From: Pseudomonas sp. KBW05
GTDB taxonomy: Bacteria; Pseudomonadota; Gammaproteobacteria; Pseudomonadales; Pseudomonadaceae
Reading direction: 5' to 3'
NCBI RefSeq assembly: GCF_003852405.1
Contig: NZ_QAJM01000008.1
Coordinates: forward strand, 121,941-185,940
DNA: 64,000 bases
The position numbers were made by a program, and so were the translations under genes. The notes beneath the pieces were generated by a model, which saw nothing but the letters and a program-made list of their open reading frames with translations, had not been told where the DNA came from and made no database searches. This document shows positions 54,701-63,299 of the stretch, piece by piece (position 1 is the stretch's first letter; each line of letters opens with the position of its first letter).

Positions 54701-56582
54701 TGATCGCGGCTATCGCCCGTGTGTCTTCCGGCACCAGAGAGCCCAATTCAGGGTCGAGTCGAGTCAAGGCATAGCGCAGGTCTCGCCAGTGCTCGGGCTG
54801 CTCGAACACATGTTGCCACCCGCCCCGGCTGTTGTGCCTCAGCGCCGGGCGATAAGCCTGCGCACGTGTCGGATGGTTGATACGCCACTGACCAATGCCC
54901 GGGTCGTAGCCAATTGAATAGACCGAACCGTCGATTTTGATCCACGACTGGCCCTTCGCCTGGCAAATGCCCTTGCTGTTGGTTGCCCACGGCGTGTCGA
55001 TGGGCAACGTTTGACGGTAAGGCGCCAACCGCGGTCGCCACAGTGCCGGGCGGTGATCGGAACGGGCAATCGCCTCAACCTTGCCGAAAAAATCTGCCGA
55101 CGTCAGCCTGGCCTTGAGCGTCCCCACCACCCGGCCCGCTGCTGCGAACGCCACCATGGCGGCCAGGCTGTCGCCAATATTGACCAGGTGCCGCAACGCC
55201 TCTGCGTTGTCATCGTGCAGCCAGTCTTCGACGCCGTCGAACACCTCCCCCAGCAGTTGCCCGACGGCGACGCCCAACATCAATTCGCCCAGTACCGGCA
55301 CCACAAAGGACGCCACGTTGAGCAGGTCCAGCCCTGCGTCGAAGTAAGCCTGCCAGCGCGCCTGGTCGGCATCCTCATCGACCTGCGCCGTGGGCACCGC
55401 AAGGGCCAGGGCGTCACGCTGGATCTTCCCGGTGAAGGCATTGAAAAAGAACTCGGAAAAACTGCTCGTGACCGGCACGGGCTCCAGTTGACCCAATGTG
55501 CGCCCCTTGTCGAAGCGCTGGAAAAAACCCAGGCGTTCGTGCTCATCCAGGTAGCGGGCAAACGCGGTGCGGTAGGAAGTGACTTGCAGTTTCAAGGTCA
55601 GGTAGCGCTTGAAATCTTCCAGCGTCTCATACTCGTACCAGGGCCGGACGGGCTCGTTGGGCATATACACCAGGATCGTCCCCCCGCCCAACTGGCCGGG
55701 CTCATCGTCGCAGACCACCAACACCCCCCAGAGGCAGGCATCGTCGATGTTCATCCCCTGCCAGATCAGCGGTTTTTCCAGCGGGCTCAAATACGCCAGG
55801 TCGTTGGCGGGGCGATCGGCCTTGATCAACTTGAGCAACCGTTTACCCAGCGCTTCGTTGACGTGTCCCTGCGCACAGGCGATGTGCAGGTCCATCTGCA
55901 TGTCGAGCATTTTCGCGTGCCCTATCTGCACGCACGTGGCGTTGTACCCCAACCCCGCCTGGGGGGCTTCTCCCCAAGGGGTAGGCAAGTCAAAGACCTG
56001 CCGTATATGGCGCTGGTAGGCCTCTCCCAGGTCCAGTTCACGGCAATATTCGACAAACTGCGCGGCGCTCAGCCCCGTTACCTCTTTGCGCGTGGCCGCC
56101 GAACGAACGACGGTTCCCGCAGCCATCCCTCCACCGCGGGCCTTGGCAGCATCGAAGTTGTGCATGGCCGCTAGCACCAGGCTGGTTTTTTCCCAGCTCA
56201 CCGTTTCGATCAAGGGGCCGGTCAGCGGTGGCATCAAGCCAGTGAGTTGACGCGTGGTCACCTCCAGCTGATCGCGCTCCACATCAACAGTGGCAACTCC
56301 CTTGCTGAGCAAAAATGTGTGCAGGCGCTCCACACAGAACTGATGCAGAGGTTGCAGGCGCGACAGCAACGCCTTGACCTGTTTGCGCGGTTGCTCACTG
56401 TCGCGATGGGCTTGTTCGAGGGCCGCAAGCGTGGCGGGCTCGGCCTCGACCAACCAGGTGGGCAAGGTCTTTCGCAGCACCCGGGCTTTGTCCAGGTCAC
56501 CGGTCATGTCCAGCAGTACGGCCAGCAGTTCATCTTCAGTCACAGGCTCTGTGACTGCACTCAAATCACGTTTATCCGTCAT
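51750..56582 (-). CDS. Giant leucine-rich-repeat protein with NEL-type E3 ubiquitin-ligase domain (effector-like)
   Basis: The 1610-residue product starts MTDKRDLSAVTEPVTEDELL. The long N-terminal part (about 1-1100) resembles the DUF6543 / dermonecrotic-toxin-type region of pseudomonad toxins and has hydrophobic stretches (VASFVVPVLGELMLGVAVGQ, near 420-440; AAMVAFAAAGRVVG near 480) that could insert in membranes. Leucine-rich repeats follow (about 1135-1295, e.g. NVMFLNLGDNKITRFPEVLS). The C-terminal NEL domain (about 1360-1590) has the likely catalytic Cys1408 in LNCDDAAAVSF. NEL enzymes ubiquitinate eukaryotic host proteins after type III injection. No secretion system, chaperone or signal peptide is visible here. 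AAGGA precedes ATG 56582. Confidence 0.85.
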   Translation of the reverse strand: MTDKRDLSAVTEPVTEDELLAVLLDMTGDLDKARVLRKTLPTWLVEAEPATLAALEQAHRDSEQPRKQVKALLSRLQPLHQFCVERLHTFLLSKGVATVDVERDQLEVTTRQLTGLMPPLTGPLIETVSWEKTSLVLAAMHNFDAAKARGGGMAAGTVVRSAATRKEVTGLSAAQFVEYCRELDLGEAYQRHIRQVFDLPTPWGEAPQAGLGYNATCVQIGHAKMLDMQMDLHIACAQGHVNEALGKRLLKLIKADRPANDLAYLSPLEKPLIWQGMNIDDACLWGVLVVCDDEPGQLGGGTILVYMPNEPVRPWYEYETLEDFKRYLTLKLQVTSYRTAFARYLDEHERLGFFQRFDKGRTLGQLEPVPVTSSFSEFFFNAFTGKIQRDALALAVPTAQVDEDADQARWQAYFDAGLDLLNVASFVVPVLGELMLGVAVGQLLGEVFDGVEDWLHDDNAEALRHLVNIGDSLAAMVAFAAAGRVVGTLKARLTSADFFGKVEAIARSDHRPALWRPRLAPYRQTLPIDTPWATNSKGICQAKGQSWIKIDGSVYSIGYDPGIGQWRINHPTRAQAYRPALRHNSRGGWQHVFEQPEHWRDLRYALTRLDPELGSLVPEDTRAIAAISDTSHTQAQRLAMEQGALSQRFEDVWVRFRQHQKVARLIGQLELGETPTADTARTQMLAIPLMSGWPKGRFIELLDDEDYLLESYPDVSPFDYEDLSVHLTQRHLQEGQVMETVLQALTAEERKGLLGETVALDKAAAVLQRRLLATLKNRRQSLTQKLYEEQEGDAQGALVAFRNAYPQLSNRVAWELLSQATDSQRRALDLTGRVPLSLAERASGALARQREDIAIAGLYWPEQAVPDTRRLALGVLRDVPGWPRDLFMQLREGTLRGEVLGAMGDPQASLRRTLVQTADGFQAFDEASQPLDTVAGGSLGFYQALVDALPQRSRIPLELLEERASQRLLSRIRQHTQEHRPRVAAYLRGEAEDIEAPALSCVQAAPARAGATEPALLRKVRKLYPRLDDSELANIIQDAGVDHLSRAKAIEVLQQQFETLHRTLKTWRSDRSTYTSQGSPLWGYRLSRHQVLKTIEQGWRRMTQRLDHHHRSVESLSLDGMLHDPLPILPAQVGFDHVKLLSLGNMGLDDAVAYFLKHFKNVMFLNLGDNKITRFPEVLSHMKQLEYLCLANNALQLTEHTRATLAGLRSLQMLNLSNNLLLDPPDVGRMFVLRELNLRNCRLKEFPKGVARLPYLENLDLRENDITTLPEWLFQVPRSYAQAVNLRHNPLDVPSQLLLRDYRRNHGVGMGYLEDDIARLTEQKARDLWLADDRVEGFAEKGRIWAGLRDEPGSDGLFNLLAELGGAADTSQVHEDMDRRVWTVLEATAGDSELREGVFQRAATPLNCDDAAAVSFGALEVLTQIRQAEQLAATGQLTATPLLKLARGLFRLDQLERLAHNHSLEHPLADPLEVHLAFRTGLVDRFHLPGQPRHMRFAALGGVTASDLNEAEFQIKAAELSPRLLRYLVELPFWQQYLKRRHSASFEALNEPFDERMSAVFDQSLTLDDTAYREQMGAILQEQVTAENRELERLTQEALRQQDLGGCLMP

Positions 56583-56804
56583 CGAAAAGCGTCCTTGTCG
56601 CGTAGCTAAACAAAGGTCCACCCTAAGGCCACGGACAGAAAATACGCATCCGAATATCGGCGCGATCAGCCTCATGATCGACCAGCGTTTTGCATGCATC
56701 CTGCATCTATATAACGCCCCCTGTGGCCAGCCCACGCGGCGCCTGAAGCTCCCCTGAAGAGGTTAAGGCCAACTGCCTTATAACTTATTGTTCTAAAACT
56801 CCCA

Positions 56805-56810
56805 CTATAG
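56805..56810 (+). promoter_or_regulatory. Possible -10 element of the NAGGN operon
   Basis: CTATAG lies 82 bases before the amidotransferase start in the only A/T-rich stretch of the 300-base gap between the divergent giant gene and this operon. A hairpin GCGCCC-TTT-GGGCG follows at about 56833. The assignment is based on position and a single hexamer and is weak. Confidence 0.3.
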
Positions 56811-56891
56811 CCCCGTGTCAGTTTCTGGGTACGCGCCCTTTGGGCGTATTGAGTGTTCCCCCTCCCCAACGGAAAAACCGGTAAGGAATTT

Positions 56892-58664
56892 ATGTGCGGA
56901 TTAGCTGGCGAGTTACGTTTTGATCAACAACCTGCCGACCTGGCAGCGATAGAACGAATTACCCATCATCTGGCCCCCCGTGGCCCGGACGCCTGGGGCT
57001 TCCATGCCCAGGGCCCAATTGCCCTGGGCCACCGTCGCCTGAAAATCATGGACTTGTCGGACGGCTCGGCCCAACCGATGGTTGACGCCCAACTGGGCCT
57101 GTCCCTGGCCTTCAATGGCGCCATCTACAATTTCCCGGAACTGCGTGAAGAGCTGGAAGCCTTGGGCTACGCCTTCTATTCCGGCGGTGACACTGAGGTG
57201 CTGCTCAAGGGTTATCACGCCTGGGGTGAAGCATTGCTGCCCAAGCTCAACGGCATGTTTGCGTTTGCCATCTGGGAGCGCGACGCCCAGCGCCTGTTTA
57301 TCGCCCGCGACCGTCTCGGCGTGAAGCCGCTGTACCTGTCGCGCACCGGCCAGCGCCTGCGCTTTGCCTCGGCGCTACCAGCGCTGCTCAAAGGTGGCGA
57401 CATCAACCCGATTCTCGATCCGGTCGCCCTCAACCACTATCTGAACTTCCACGCCGTGGTCCCGGCGCCGCGCACCTTGCTGGCGGGCATTGAAAAACTG
57501 CCACCGGCGAGCTGGATGCGCATCGACGCCAGCGGCAAGACCGAGCAGAAAACCTGGTGGACCCTGCCCTACGGCCCACATGAGGATGAAAAAAACCTCA
57601 CGCTGGAAGACTGGACCGACCGCGTCCTCGACAGCACCCGCGAAGCCGTGGCCATCCGCCAACGTGCCGCGGTGGATGTAGGCGTATTGCTCTCCGGTGG
57701 CGTCGATTCGAGCATGCTCGTCGGCCTGCTCCGTGAAGCCGGGGTAAAGGACTTGTCGACCTTCTCCATCGGCTTTGAAGACGCCGGCGGCGAGGCCGGC
57801 AACGAGTTCCAGTACTCGGACCTGATCGCCAAGCATTACGGCACCCGTCACCACCAACTGCGCATCGCCGAAAGCGAGATCATCGAGCAGCTGCCAGCAG
57901 CGTTCCGCGCCATGAGCGAGCCGATGGTCAGCCACGACTGCATCGCCTTCTACTTGCTGTCGCGGGAAGTGGCCAAGCATTGCAAGGTGGTACAAAGCGG
58001 CCAAGGCGCCGACGAGTTGTTCGCCGGTTACCACTGGTATCCGCAGGTGGACGGCGCAAGTGACCCTTACGCCGCCTATCGAGAGGCGTTTTTCGACCGC
58101 AGCTACGCCGACTATGCAGCCACTGTCGCACCGCAATGGCTGACCGCCAATGACGCCGCCGGCGACTTCGTGCGCGAACACTTCGCCATGCCCGGCGCCA
58201 CTGCCGCCGTGGACAAGGCCTTGCGCCTGGACAGCACGGTGATGCTGGTGGATGACCCGGTCAAACGCGTCGACAACATGACCATGGCCTGGGGCCTGGA
58301 AGCGCGGACGCCGTTCCTCGACTATCGACTGGTGGAACTTTCGGCCCGGGTGCCGGGCAAATTCAAACTGCCCGACGGCGGCAAGCAAGTGCTCAAGGAA
58401 GCCGCGCGCCGGGTGATTCCAAGTGAAGTCATCGACCGCAAGAAAGGCTACTTCCCAGTTCCCGGCCTCAAGCACTTGCAGGGCGACACCTTGAACTGGG
58501 TGCGCGACCTGCTGCTGGACCCGAGCCAGGATCGTGGCCTGTTCAACCCGGCCATGCTCGACCGCCTGCTCACCGACCCGCAGGGCCAACTGACCCCGTT
58601 GCGCGGCTCCAAGCTGTGGCAACTGGCGGCGCTGAACCTGTGGCTCAGTGAACAAGGAATCTGA
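56892..58664 (+). CDS. N-acetylglutaminylglutamine amidotransferase (asparagine-synthase type)
   Basis: The 590-residue product begins MCGLAGELRFDQQPADLAAI; Cys2 is the glutaminase nucleophile exposed after Met removal. The class II amidotransferase domain (about 1-190; HHLAPRGPDAWGFHAQGPIA, FNGAIYNFPELREELE) is followed by the synthetase domain with the PP-loop VLLSGGVDSSMLVGLL. The next gene encodes the NAGGN synthetase, so this enzyme would amidate N-acetylglutamylglutamine derivatives to NAGGN, an osmoprotectant dipeptide. ATG 56892 follows AAGGAATTT. The longer frame would hide the nucleophile and is rejected. Confidence 0.93.
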   Translation: MCGLAGELRFDQQPADLAAIERITHHLAPRGPDAWGFHAQGPIALGHRRLKIMDLSDGSAQPMVDAQLGLSLAFNGAIYNFPELREELEALGYAFYSGGDTEVLLKGYHAWGEALLPKLNGMFAFAIWERDAQRLFIARDRLGVKPLYLSRTGQRLRFASALPALLKGGDINPILDPVALNHYLNFHAVVPAPRTLLAGIEKLPPASWMRIDASGKTEQKTWWTLPYGPHEDEKNLTLEDWTDRVLDSTREAVAIRQRAAVDVGVLLSGGVDSSMLVGLLREAGVKDLSTFSIGFEDAGGEAGNEFQYSDLIAKHYGTRHHQLRIAESEIIEQLPAAFRAMSEPMVSHDCIAFYLLSREVAKHCKVVQSGQGADELFAGYHWYPQVDGASDPYAAYREAFFDRSYADYAATVAPQWLTANDAAGDFVREHFAMPGATAAVDKALRLDSTVMLVDDPVKRVDNMTMAWGLEARTPFLDYRLVELSARVPGKFKLPDGGKQVLKEAARRVIPSEVIDRKKGYFPVPGLKHLQGDTLNWVRDLLLDPSQDRGLFNPAMLDRLLTDPQGQLTPLRGSKLWQLAALNLWLSEQGI

Positions 58665-58667
58665 TTG

Positions 58668-60401
58668 ATGAAACCTCATGCAGCGGCTTACAGCCAACGC
58701 CTACTGAGGGGCCAGGCGCCATCCTACGAGCGCCTGCAAGCCCGACTGGCGGAAGATGGTAGCCCGCAGAGCCCTGGCCCCATCGTCGTGCATTGCGGCT
58801 GGGGACGCCTGTTGATCGGGCACACCTTCGCCGACCCGTCGAGCCTGGCCCTGGAGTTGCTCAATGAGCAGGCCGGTGAACGGGACATCGCCCTGTACGT
58901 GGCCGCGCCCCAGCAGATCCTCGGGATCGACCCGCAGCAGCTGTTCCTCGACCCGTCTGACACCCTGCGCCTGTGGTTCACCGACTATCGCCCGGCGACC
59001 CGTGTGTTTCGCGGCTTTCGCATCCGCCGCGTGCAGACCGAGGCCGATTGGCTGGCGGTCAACCAGCTCTATCAAGGGCGCGGCATGCTGCCCGTCGATG
59101 CCGACCGCCTGACGCCGCGCCATCAAGGTGGCCCGGTGTATTGGCTGGCGGAGGATGAAGACAGCGGCGCGGTGATCGGCAGCGTGATGGGCCTGAATCA
59201 CCAGAAGGCGTTTCACGACCCGGAGAACGGCAGCAGCCTGTGGTGCCTGGCAGTCGACCCGCACTGCACGCGCCCCGGCGTCGGCGAAGTGCTGGTGCGC
59301 CACTTGATCGAGCATTTCATGAGCCGTGGCCTGAGTTACCTGGACCTGTCGGTGTTGCACGACAACCGCCAGGCCAAAAACCTCTACGCCAAGCTGGGGT
59401 TTCGCGCGCTGACCACCTTTGCGATCAAGCGCAAGAACGGCATCAACCAACCGCTGTTCCTCGGCCCTGGCCCGCAGGCAGGGTTCAATCCCTACGCGCG
59501 GATCATTGTCGAGGAAGCCCACCGGCGCGGCATTGATGTGCAGGTGGATGATGCCGACGCGGGCCTGTTCACCCTCAGCCACGGCGGGCGCCGCGTGCGC
59601 TGTCGCGAGTCGTTGAGCGACCTGACCAGCGCCATCAGCATGACCTTGTGCCAGGACAAGAGCCTGACCCACAAAACGCTCAAGGCTGCCGGTTTGAAAC
59701 TGCCGTCGCAGCAATTGGCCGGCAGTGCCGATGACAACCTGGAGTTCCTCGACGAACACCAGCGCATCGTCGTCAAGCCGCTGGATGGCGAGCAAGGCCA
59801 GGGCGTCGCGGTGGATTTGCAGAGCATCGAGGAGGTGCAGCAGGCGATTGAAGCGGCACGCCAGTTCGACAGCCGCGTGCTGCTGGAGAGCTTTCACGAG
59901 GGGCTGGACCTGCGCATCCTGGTGATCGGCTTTGAAGTGGTCGCCGCGGCGATCCGACGCCCCGCTGAAGTGACCGGTGACGGTCATCACAGCGTCGGCG
60001 CGCTGATCGAAGCCCAGAGCCGTCGCCGTCAGGCAGCGACCGATGGTGAAAGCAAAATCCCTCTGGACGCCGAAACCGAGCGCACCCTGCACGCGGCGGG
60101 CTACGACTACAGCAGCATCCTGCCCCGCGGCCAGACCCTGGCTGTGCGCCGCACCGCCAACCTGCATACCGGCGGCTGCCTGGAAGACGTCACCGCGATC
60201 CTGCACCCCACGCTGGTGGACGCCGCCGTGCGTGCGGCCCGCGCCCTGGACATCCCCATGGTGGGCCTGGACCTGATGGTGCCCGCCGCCGACCAACCCG
60301 AGTATGTCTTTATCGAAGCCAACGAACGGGCCGGACTGGCCAATCATGAACCGCAGCCGACGGCTGAGCGGTTTGTGGATTTGTTGTTTCCTCACAGTTA
60401 G
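58668..60401 (+). CDS. ngg: N-acetylglutaminylglutamine synthetase (GNAT plus ATP-grasp)
   Basis: The 577-residue product has an N-terminal GNAT acetyltransferase domain (about 105-270; LWCLAVDPHCTRPGVGEVLV, LHDNRQAKNLYAKLGFRA) and a C-terminal ATP-grasp ligase domain (VVKPLDGEQGQGVAVDL, RVLLESFHEGLDLRILVIGF and FIEANERAGLANHEPQPT). It acetylates and joins two glutamine/glutamate units for NAGGN. ATG 58668 is chosen over the TTG one codon before because AAGGA lies eight bases ahead. It starts three bases after the amidotransferase stop, so the two are one operon. Confidence 0.92.
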   Translation: MKPHAAAYSQRLLRGQAPSYERLQARLAEDGSPQSPGPIVVHCGWGRLLIGHTFADPSSLALELLNEQAGERDIALYVAAPQQILGIDPQQLFLDPSDTLRLWFTDYRPATRVFRGFRIRRVQTEADWLAVNQLYQGRGMLPVDADRLTPRHQGGPVYWLAEDEDSGAVIGSVMGLNHQKAFHDPENGSSLWCLAVDPHCTRPGVGEVLVRHLIEHFMSRGLSYLDLSVLHDNRQAKNLYAKLGFRALTTFAIKRKNGINQPLFLGPGPQAGFNPYARIIVEEAHRRGIDVQVDDADAGLFTLSHGGRRVRCRESLSDLTSAISMTLCQDKSLTHKTLKAAGLKLPSQQLAGSADDNLEFLDEHQRIVVKPLDGEQGQGVAVDLQSIEEVQQAIEAARQFDSRVLLESFHEGLDLRILVIGFEVVAAAIRRPAEVTGDGHHSVGALIEAQSRRRQAATDGESKIPLDAETERTLHAAGYDYSSILPRGQTLAVRRTANLHTGGCLEDVTAILHPTLVDAAVRAARALDIPMVGLDLMVPAADQPEYVFIEANERAGLANHEPQPTAERFVDLLFPHS

Positions 60402-60434
60402 CTGACGGTTTGAGAGATGTGTTGCCTGACCCGG

Positions 60435-60507
60435 CGCCTTCGCGAGCAAGCCCGCTCCCACATTTAGAACGCATTCCAATGTGGGAGCGGGCTTGCTCGC
60501 GAAGGCG
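60435..60507. repeat. REP pair, outward-facing order, inside the NAGGN gene cluster
   Basis: CGCCTTCGCGAGCAAGCCCG and its inverse complement (60481 onward) meet with the GTGGGAG ends inward, opposite to the other pairs. They are separated by only about 20 bases. It lies between the synthetase and the M42 peptidase genes and could lower expression of the peptidase. Confidence 0.9.
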
Positions 60508-60549
60508 TCAGTACTGGCGACATCTACCCTTGAACCAACAGGAGTCTTT

Positions 60550-61734
60550 ATGAGCCAAACCATCCCCGAACCCGACCTCAACTACCTGCAAAAAGTCCTC
60601 CTGGAAATGCTCGCCATTCCCAGCCCCACCGGGTTTACCGACACCATCGTGCGTTACGTCGCCGAGCGCCTGGAGGAGCTGGGTATCCCCTTTGAGATGA
60701 CCCGGCGCGGCACCATTCGCGCCACCCTCAAGGGCCAGAAAAACAGCCCCGACCGCGCCGTGTCCGCCCACCTCGACACCATCGGTGCCGCCGTGCGGGC
60801 GATCAAGGACAACGGCCGCCTGACCCTGGCGCCGGTGGGCTGCTGGTCGAGCCGTTTTGCCGAAGGCAGCCGCGTCAGCCTGTTTACCGACAACGGCGTG
60901 ATCCGTGGCAGCGTGCTGCCGCTGATGGCCTCCGGGCACGCGTTCAACACCGCTGTAGATGAAATGCCGGTGAGTTGGGACCACGTGGAGCTGCGCCTGG
61001 ACGCCTACTGCGCGACCCGCGCCGATTGCGATTCCCTGGGGATCAGCGTCGGTGACTATGTGGCCTTCGACCCGCTGCCCGAGTTCACTGAAAGCGGGCA
61101 CATCAGCGCCCGTCACCTCGACGACAAGGCCGGCGTGGCCGCCCTGCTCGCGGCGCTCAAAGCCATCGTCGACAGCGGCGCGCCATTGCTGATCGACTGC
61201 CACCCGCTGTTCACCATCACCGAAGAAACCGGCAGTGGCGCAGCGGCCGCCCTGCCCTGGGATGTCAGCGAGTTTGTCGGCATTGATATCGCCCCGGTTG
61301 CCCCCGGCCAGCACTCCAGTGAGCATGCGGTGAGCGTGGCGATGCAGGATTCCGGTGGGCCGTATGACTATCACCTGTCCCGGCACCTGCTGCGCCTGGC
61401 GGCGGACAACGAACTGCCGGTGCGCCGCGACCTGTTCCGTTACTACTTCAGTGACGCGCACTCGGCCGTGACCGCCGGCCACGATATCCGCACGGCACTG
61501 CTGGCGTTTGGTTGTGATGCGACCCACGGCTACGAGCGCACCCATATCGATAGCCTCGCGGCCTTGAGCCGCCTGTTGGGGGCGTACATTCTCAGCCCGC
61601 CGGTGTTCGCCAGCGATGCGCAACCGGCCCAGGGTTCACTGGACCGCTTCAGTCATCAGCTGGAACACGAGACGCAGATGGAGAGCGACACACGGGTGCC
61701 GTCCGTGGACAGCCTGGTCGGCCAGAAAACCTGA
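60550..61734 (+). CDS. NAGGN-system M42 family metallopeptidase
   Basis: The 394-residue product starts MSQTIPEPDLNYLQKVLLEM. It has the M42/M20-type features AIPSPTGFTDTIVRYVAERL, AHLDTIGAA with metal-binding His and Asp, HLDDKAGVAALLAAL, ITEETGSGAAAALP (catalytic Glu) and AHSAVTAGHDI. NAGGN operons of pseudomonads commonly include such a gene, proposed to degrade or recycle the dipeptide. The frame is open upstream through the REP; ATG 60550 is chosen because AGGAGTCTTT precedes it. It is third in the operon. Confidence 0.9.
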   Translation: MSQTIPEPDLNYLQKVLLEMLAIPSPTGFTDTIVRYVAERLEELGIPFEMTRRGTIRATLKGQKNSPDRAVSAHLDTIGAAVRAIKDNGRLTLAPVGCWSSRFAEGSRVSLFTDNGVIRGSVLPLMASGHAFNTAVDEMPVSWDHVELRLDAYCATRADCDSLGISVGDYVAFDPLPEFTESGHISARHLDDKAGVAALLAALKAIVDSGAPLLIDCHPLFTITEETGSGAAAALPWDVSEFVGIDIAPVAPGQHSSEHAVSVAMQDSGGPYDYHLSRHLLRLAADNELPVRRDLFRYYFSDAHSAVTAGHDIRTALLAFGCDATHGYERTHIDSLAALSRLLGAYILSPPVFASDAQPAQGSLDRFSHQLEHETQMESDTRVPSVDSLVGQKT

Positions 61735-61803
61735 GGCTGGCAACTGCTGGTAACAAAGGCCCCGGCGCAGTAGCATCGCCGGGATTCTAAAGCCGAGGCT
61801 TGT

Positions 61804-62031
61804 ATGCTGATTCCCTACGACGCACTTGAAGTCGACACCCTGACCCGCCTCATTGAAGATTTCGTCACCCGCGACGGCACCGACAATGGCGACGACACGC
61901 CCCTGGAAACCCGCGTATTGCGCGTACGCCAGGCGCTGACCAAGGGCCAGGCACTGATCGTGTTCGACCCCGAAAGCGAGCAATGCCAGTTGATGCTCAA
62001 GCACGACGTGCCCAAGCATCTGTTCGACTGA
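61804..62031 (+). CDS. YheU family protein
   Basis: The 75-residue acidic protein begins MLIPYDALEVDTLTRLIEDF and continues VTRDGTDNGDDTPLETRVLR, ending LKHDVPKHLFD. The pattern matches YheU, a small conserved gamma-proteobacterial protein without assigned function. It ends four bases before the csrA gene on the other strand. Confidence 0.9.
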   Translation: MLIPYDALEVDTLTRLIEDFVTRDGTDNGDDTPLETRVLRVRQALTKGQALIVFDPESEQCQLMLKHDVPKHLFD

Positions 62032-62035
62032 GGGT

Positions 62036-62233
62036 TTACGGGTTAGCGGCGGCCGGGGTTTCTGCGGCTTGGCGCTCGAGGATTTTCTGATACACCTCGG
62101 CGCGGTGCACATTGACCCCCACCGGCGCCTCGACCCCGAACTTCACCTGGGAGCCGTTCAGCTCGATGATGTGCAAGGCGATGTCATCGCCGATGGAAAT
62201 GCTTTCGCCTACAGCACGGCTAAGTACCAGCAT
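62036..62233 (-). CDS. csrA: Carbon storage regulator CsrA / RsmA
   Basis: The 65-residue protein starts [20 protein letters not shown] and has [20 protein letters not shown], ending EIYQ-type [11 protein letters not shown]. The RNA-binding residues (Leu4, Arg6, Arg44-type VHR) are kept. It binds GGA motifs in mRNA leaders and controls secondary metabolism and biofilm through Gac/Rsm. It is a monocistronic minus-strand gene, with AAAGGA before ATG 62233. Pseudomonas carries several paralogues (rsmA, rsmE); which one this is cannot be told from length alone. Confidence 0.95.
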   Translation of the reverse strand: MLVLSRAVGESISIGDDIALHIIELNGSQVKFGVEAPVGVNVHRAEVYQKILERQAAETPAAANP

Positions 62234-62363
62234 GGCGGTAGTCCTTTAAGAGTGACAGGACCTTGACCATGCGCGATTGCGCGGGAGTACAGCAATGGCT
62301 TGCGGCAAAATCAGGCCTGACCTACATCCACCGGTAATTTCCCTGACAGACCACACCCCAAAC

Positions 62364-62453
62364 TGTGGGAGCGGGCTTGCTCGCGAAAGCGGTGTTCCAG
62401 TCGCCTAATATATTGGCTGACACACTGTCTTCGCGAGCAAGCCCGCTCCCACA
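62364..62453. repeat. REP pair (GTGGGAGCGGGCTTGC type)
   Basis: TGTGGGAGCGGGCTTGCTCG and its inverse complement are separated by a loop containing CAGTCGCCTAATATATTGGC, related to the loops at 8235 and 19253. It lies between csrA and the short-chain dehydrogenase gene. Confidence 0.9.
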
Positions 62454-62483
62454 TTAGTACCGGTGTGCAACCTGAGATTGTGC

Positions 62484-63299
62484 TCAGGCTTTGCTCGCCT
62501 GCGCCTTGGCCCGCATCTTATCGGCCATGGTGGTCATTTCGTCATACAGCAGCTGCGGATTCTTCTGCTTCAACGCCCACGCCATCCGCCCCTGTTCGTG
62601 GGGCAAAATCATAAATTCGCCTGCAGCCACACGCTGGTAGATGTAGTCGGCAATATCCGCCGCCGAAATTGGCGAGCTTTCCAGCAATTTGCCGACCTGC
62701 GCTTTCATCGCGGGCGTCGGCCCGCGGAACGAATCCAGCAGGTTGGTCTGGAAAAACGACGGGCACACCACGTGTACGCCGACTTCCTGTTGCTTGAGCT
62801 CCACCAGCAGGCTTTCCGACAAGGCCACCACGCCGGCCTTGGCCACGTTGTAGTTGCTCATGGCCGGCCCTTGCATCAGCGCGGCCATCGAGGCGATGTT
62901 GATGATGCGGCCCTTGCTCTTTTCCAGCAGCGGCAGGAACGCTTTGCAGCCCTTGACCACGCCCATCAGGTTGATCGCGATCTGCCAGTCCCAATCCTCC
63001 AGGGACAGTTCAGCGAAGAAACCGCCCGAGGCCACGCCGGCATTGTTAACGATCACATCGATACCGCCGAGCTTCACTTCGCAGGCCTGGGCAAACGCGG
63101 TGAGCTGGCTGTAGTCGCGCACGTCGCAACGCTGGACGAAACCATCGCCACCCGCCTCGCGCACGAGCTTGAGGGTTTCTTGCAGGCCCGGCTCGCTGAC
63201 GTCCGACAAGGCCAACTGCCAACCCTCGCGGGCCCAGCGCAGAGCGATTTCGCGACCCAGGCCGGACCCGGCGCCAGTGATCATCATGCGATTTTGCAT
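62484..63299 (-). CDS. Short-chain dehydrogenase/reductase
   Basis: The 271-residue product has the SDR fold: cofactor motif TGAGSGLGREIA, NNAG (VIVNNAGVASGG), catalytic Ser in NIASMAALMQGPAMSNYNVA and the YNVAK pair (Tyr, Lys). Asp in SDVSEPG suggests NAD(H) preference. The substrate is unknown. It is monocistronic, and the 299-base stretch to the next gene (63300-63598) holds only a promoter-like element for DUF3309. Confidence 0.93.
   Translation of the reverse strand: MQNRMMITGAGSGLGREIALRWAREGWQLALSDVSEPGLQETLKLVREAGGDGFVQRCDVRDYSQLTAFAQACEVKLGGIDVIVNNAGVASGGFFAELSLEDWDWQIAINLMGVVKGCKAFLPLLEKSKGRIINIASMAALMQGPAMSNYNVAKAGVVALSESLLVELKQQEVGVHVVCPSFFQTNLLDSFRGPTPAMKAQVGKLLESSPISAADIADYIYQRVAAGEFMILPHEQGRMAWALKQKNPQLLYDEMTTMADKMRAKAQASKA

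Noticed and set aside
60481-60549. N-terminal extension of the M42 peptidase
   Set aside because: It reads through the REP arm; ATG 60550 has a ribosome-binding site and the family's normal beginning.
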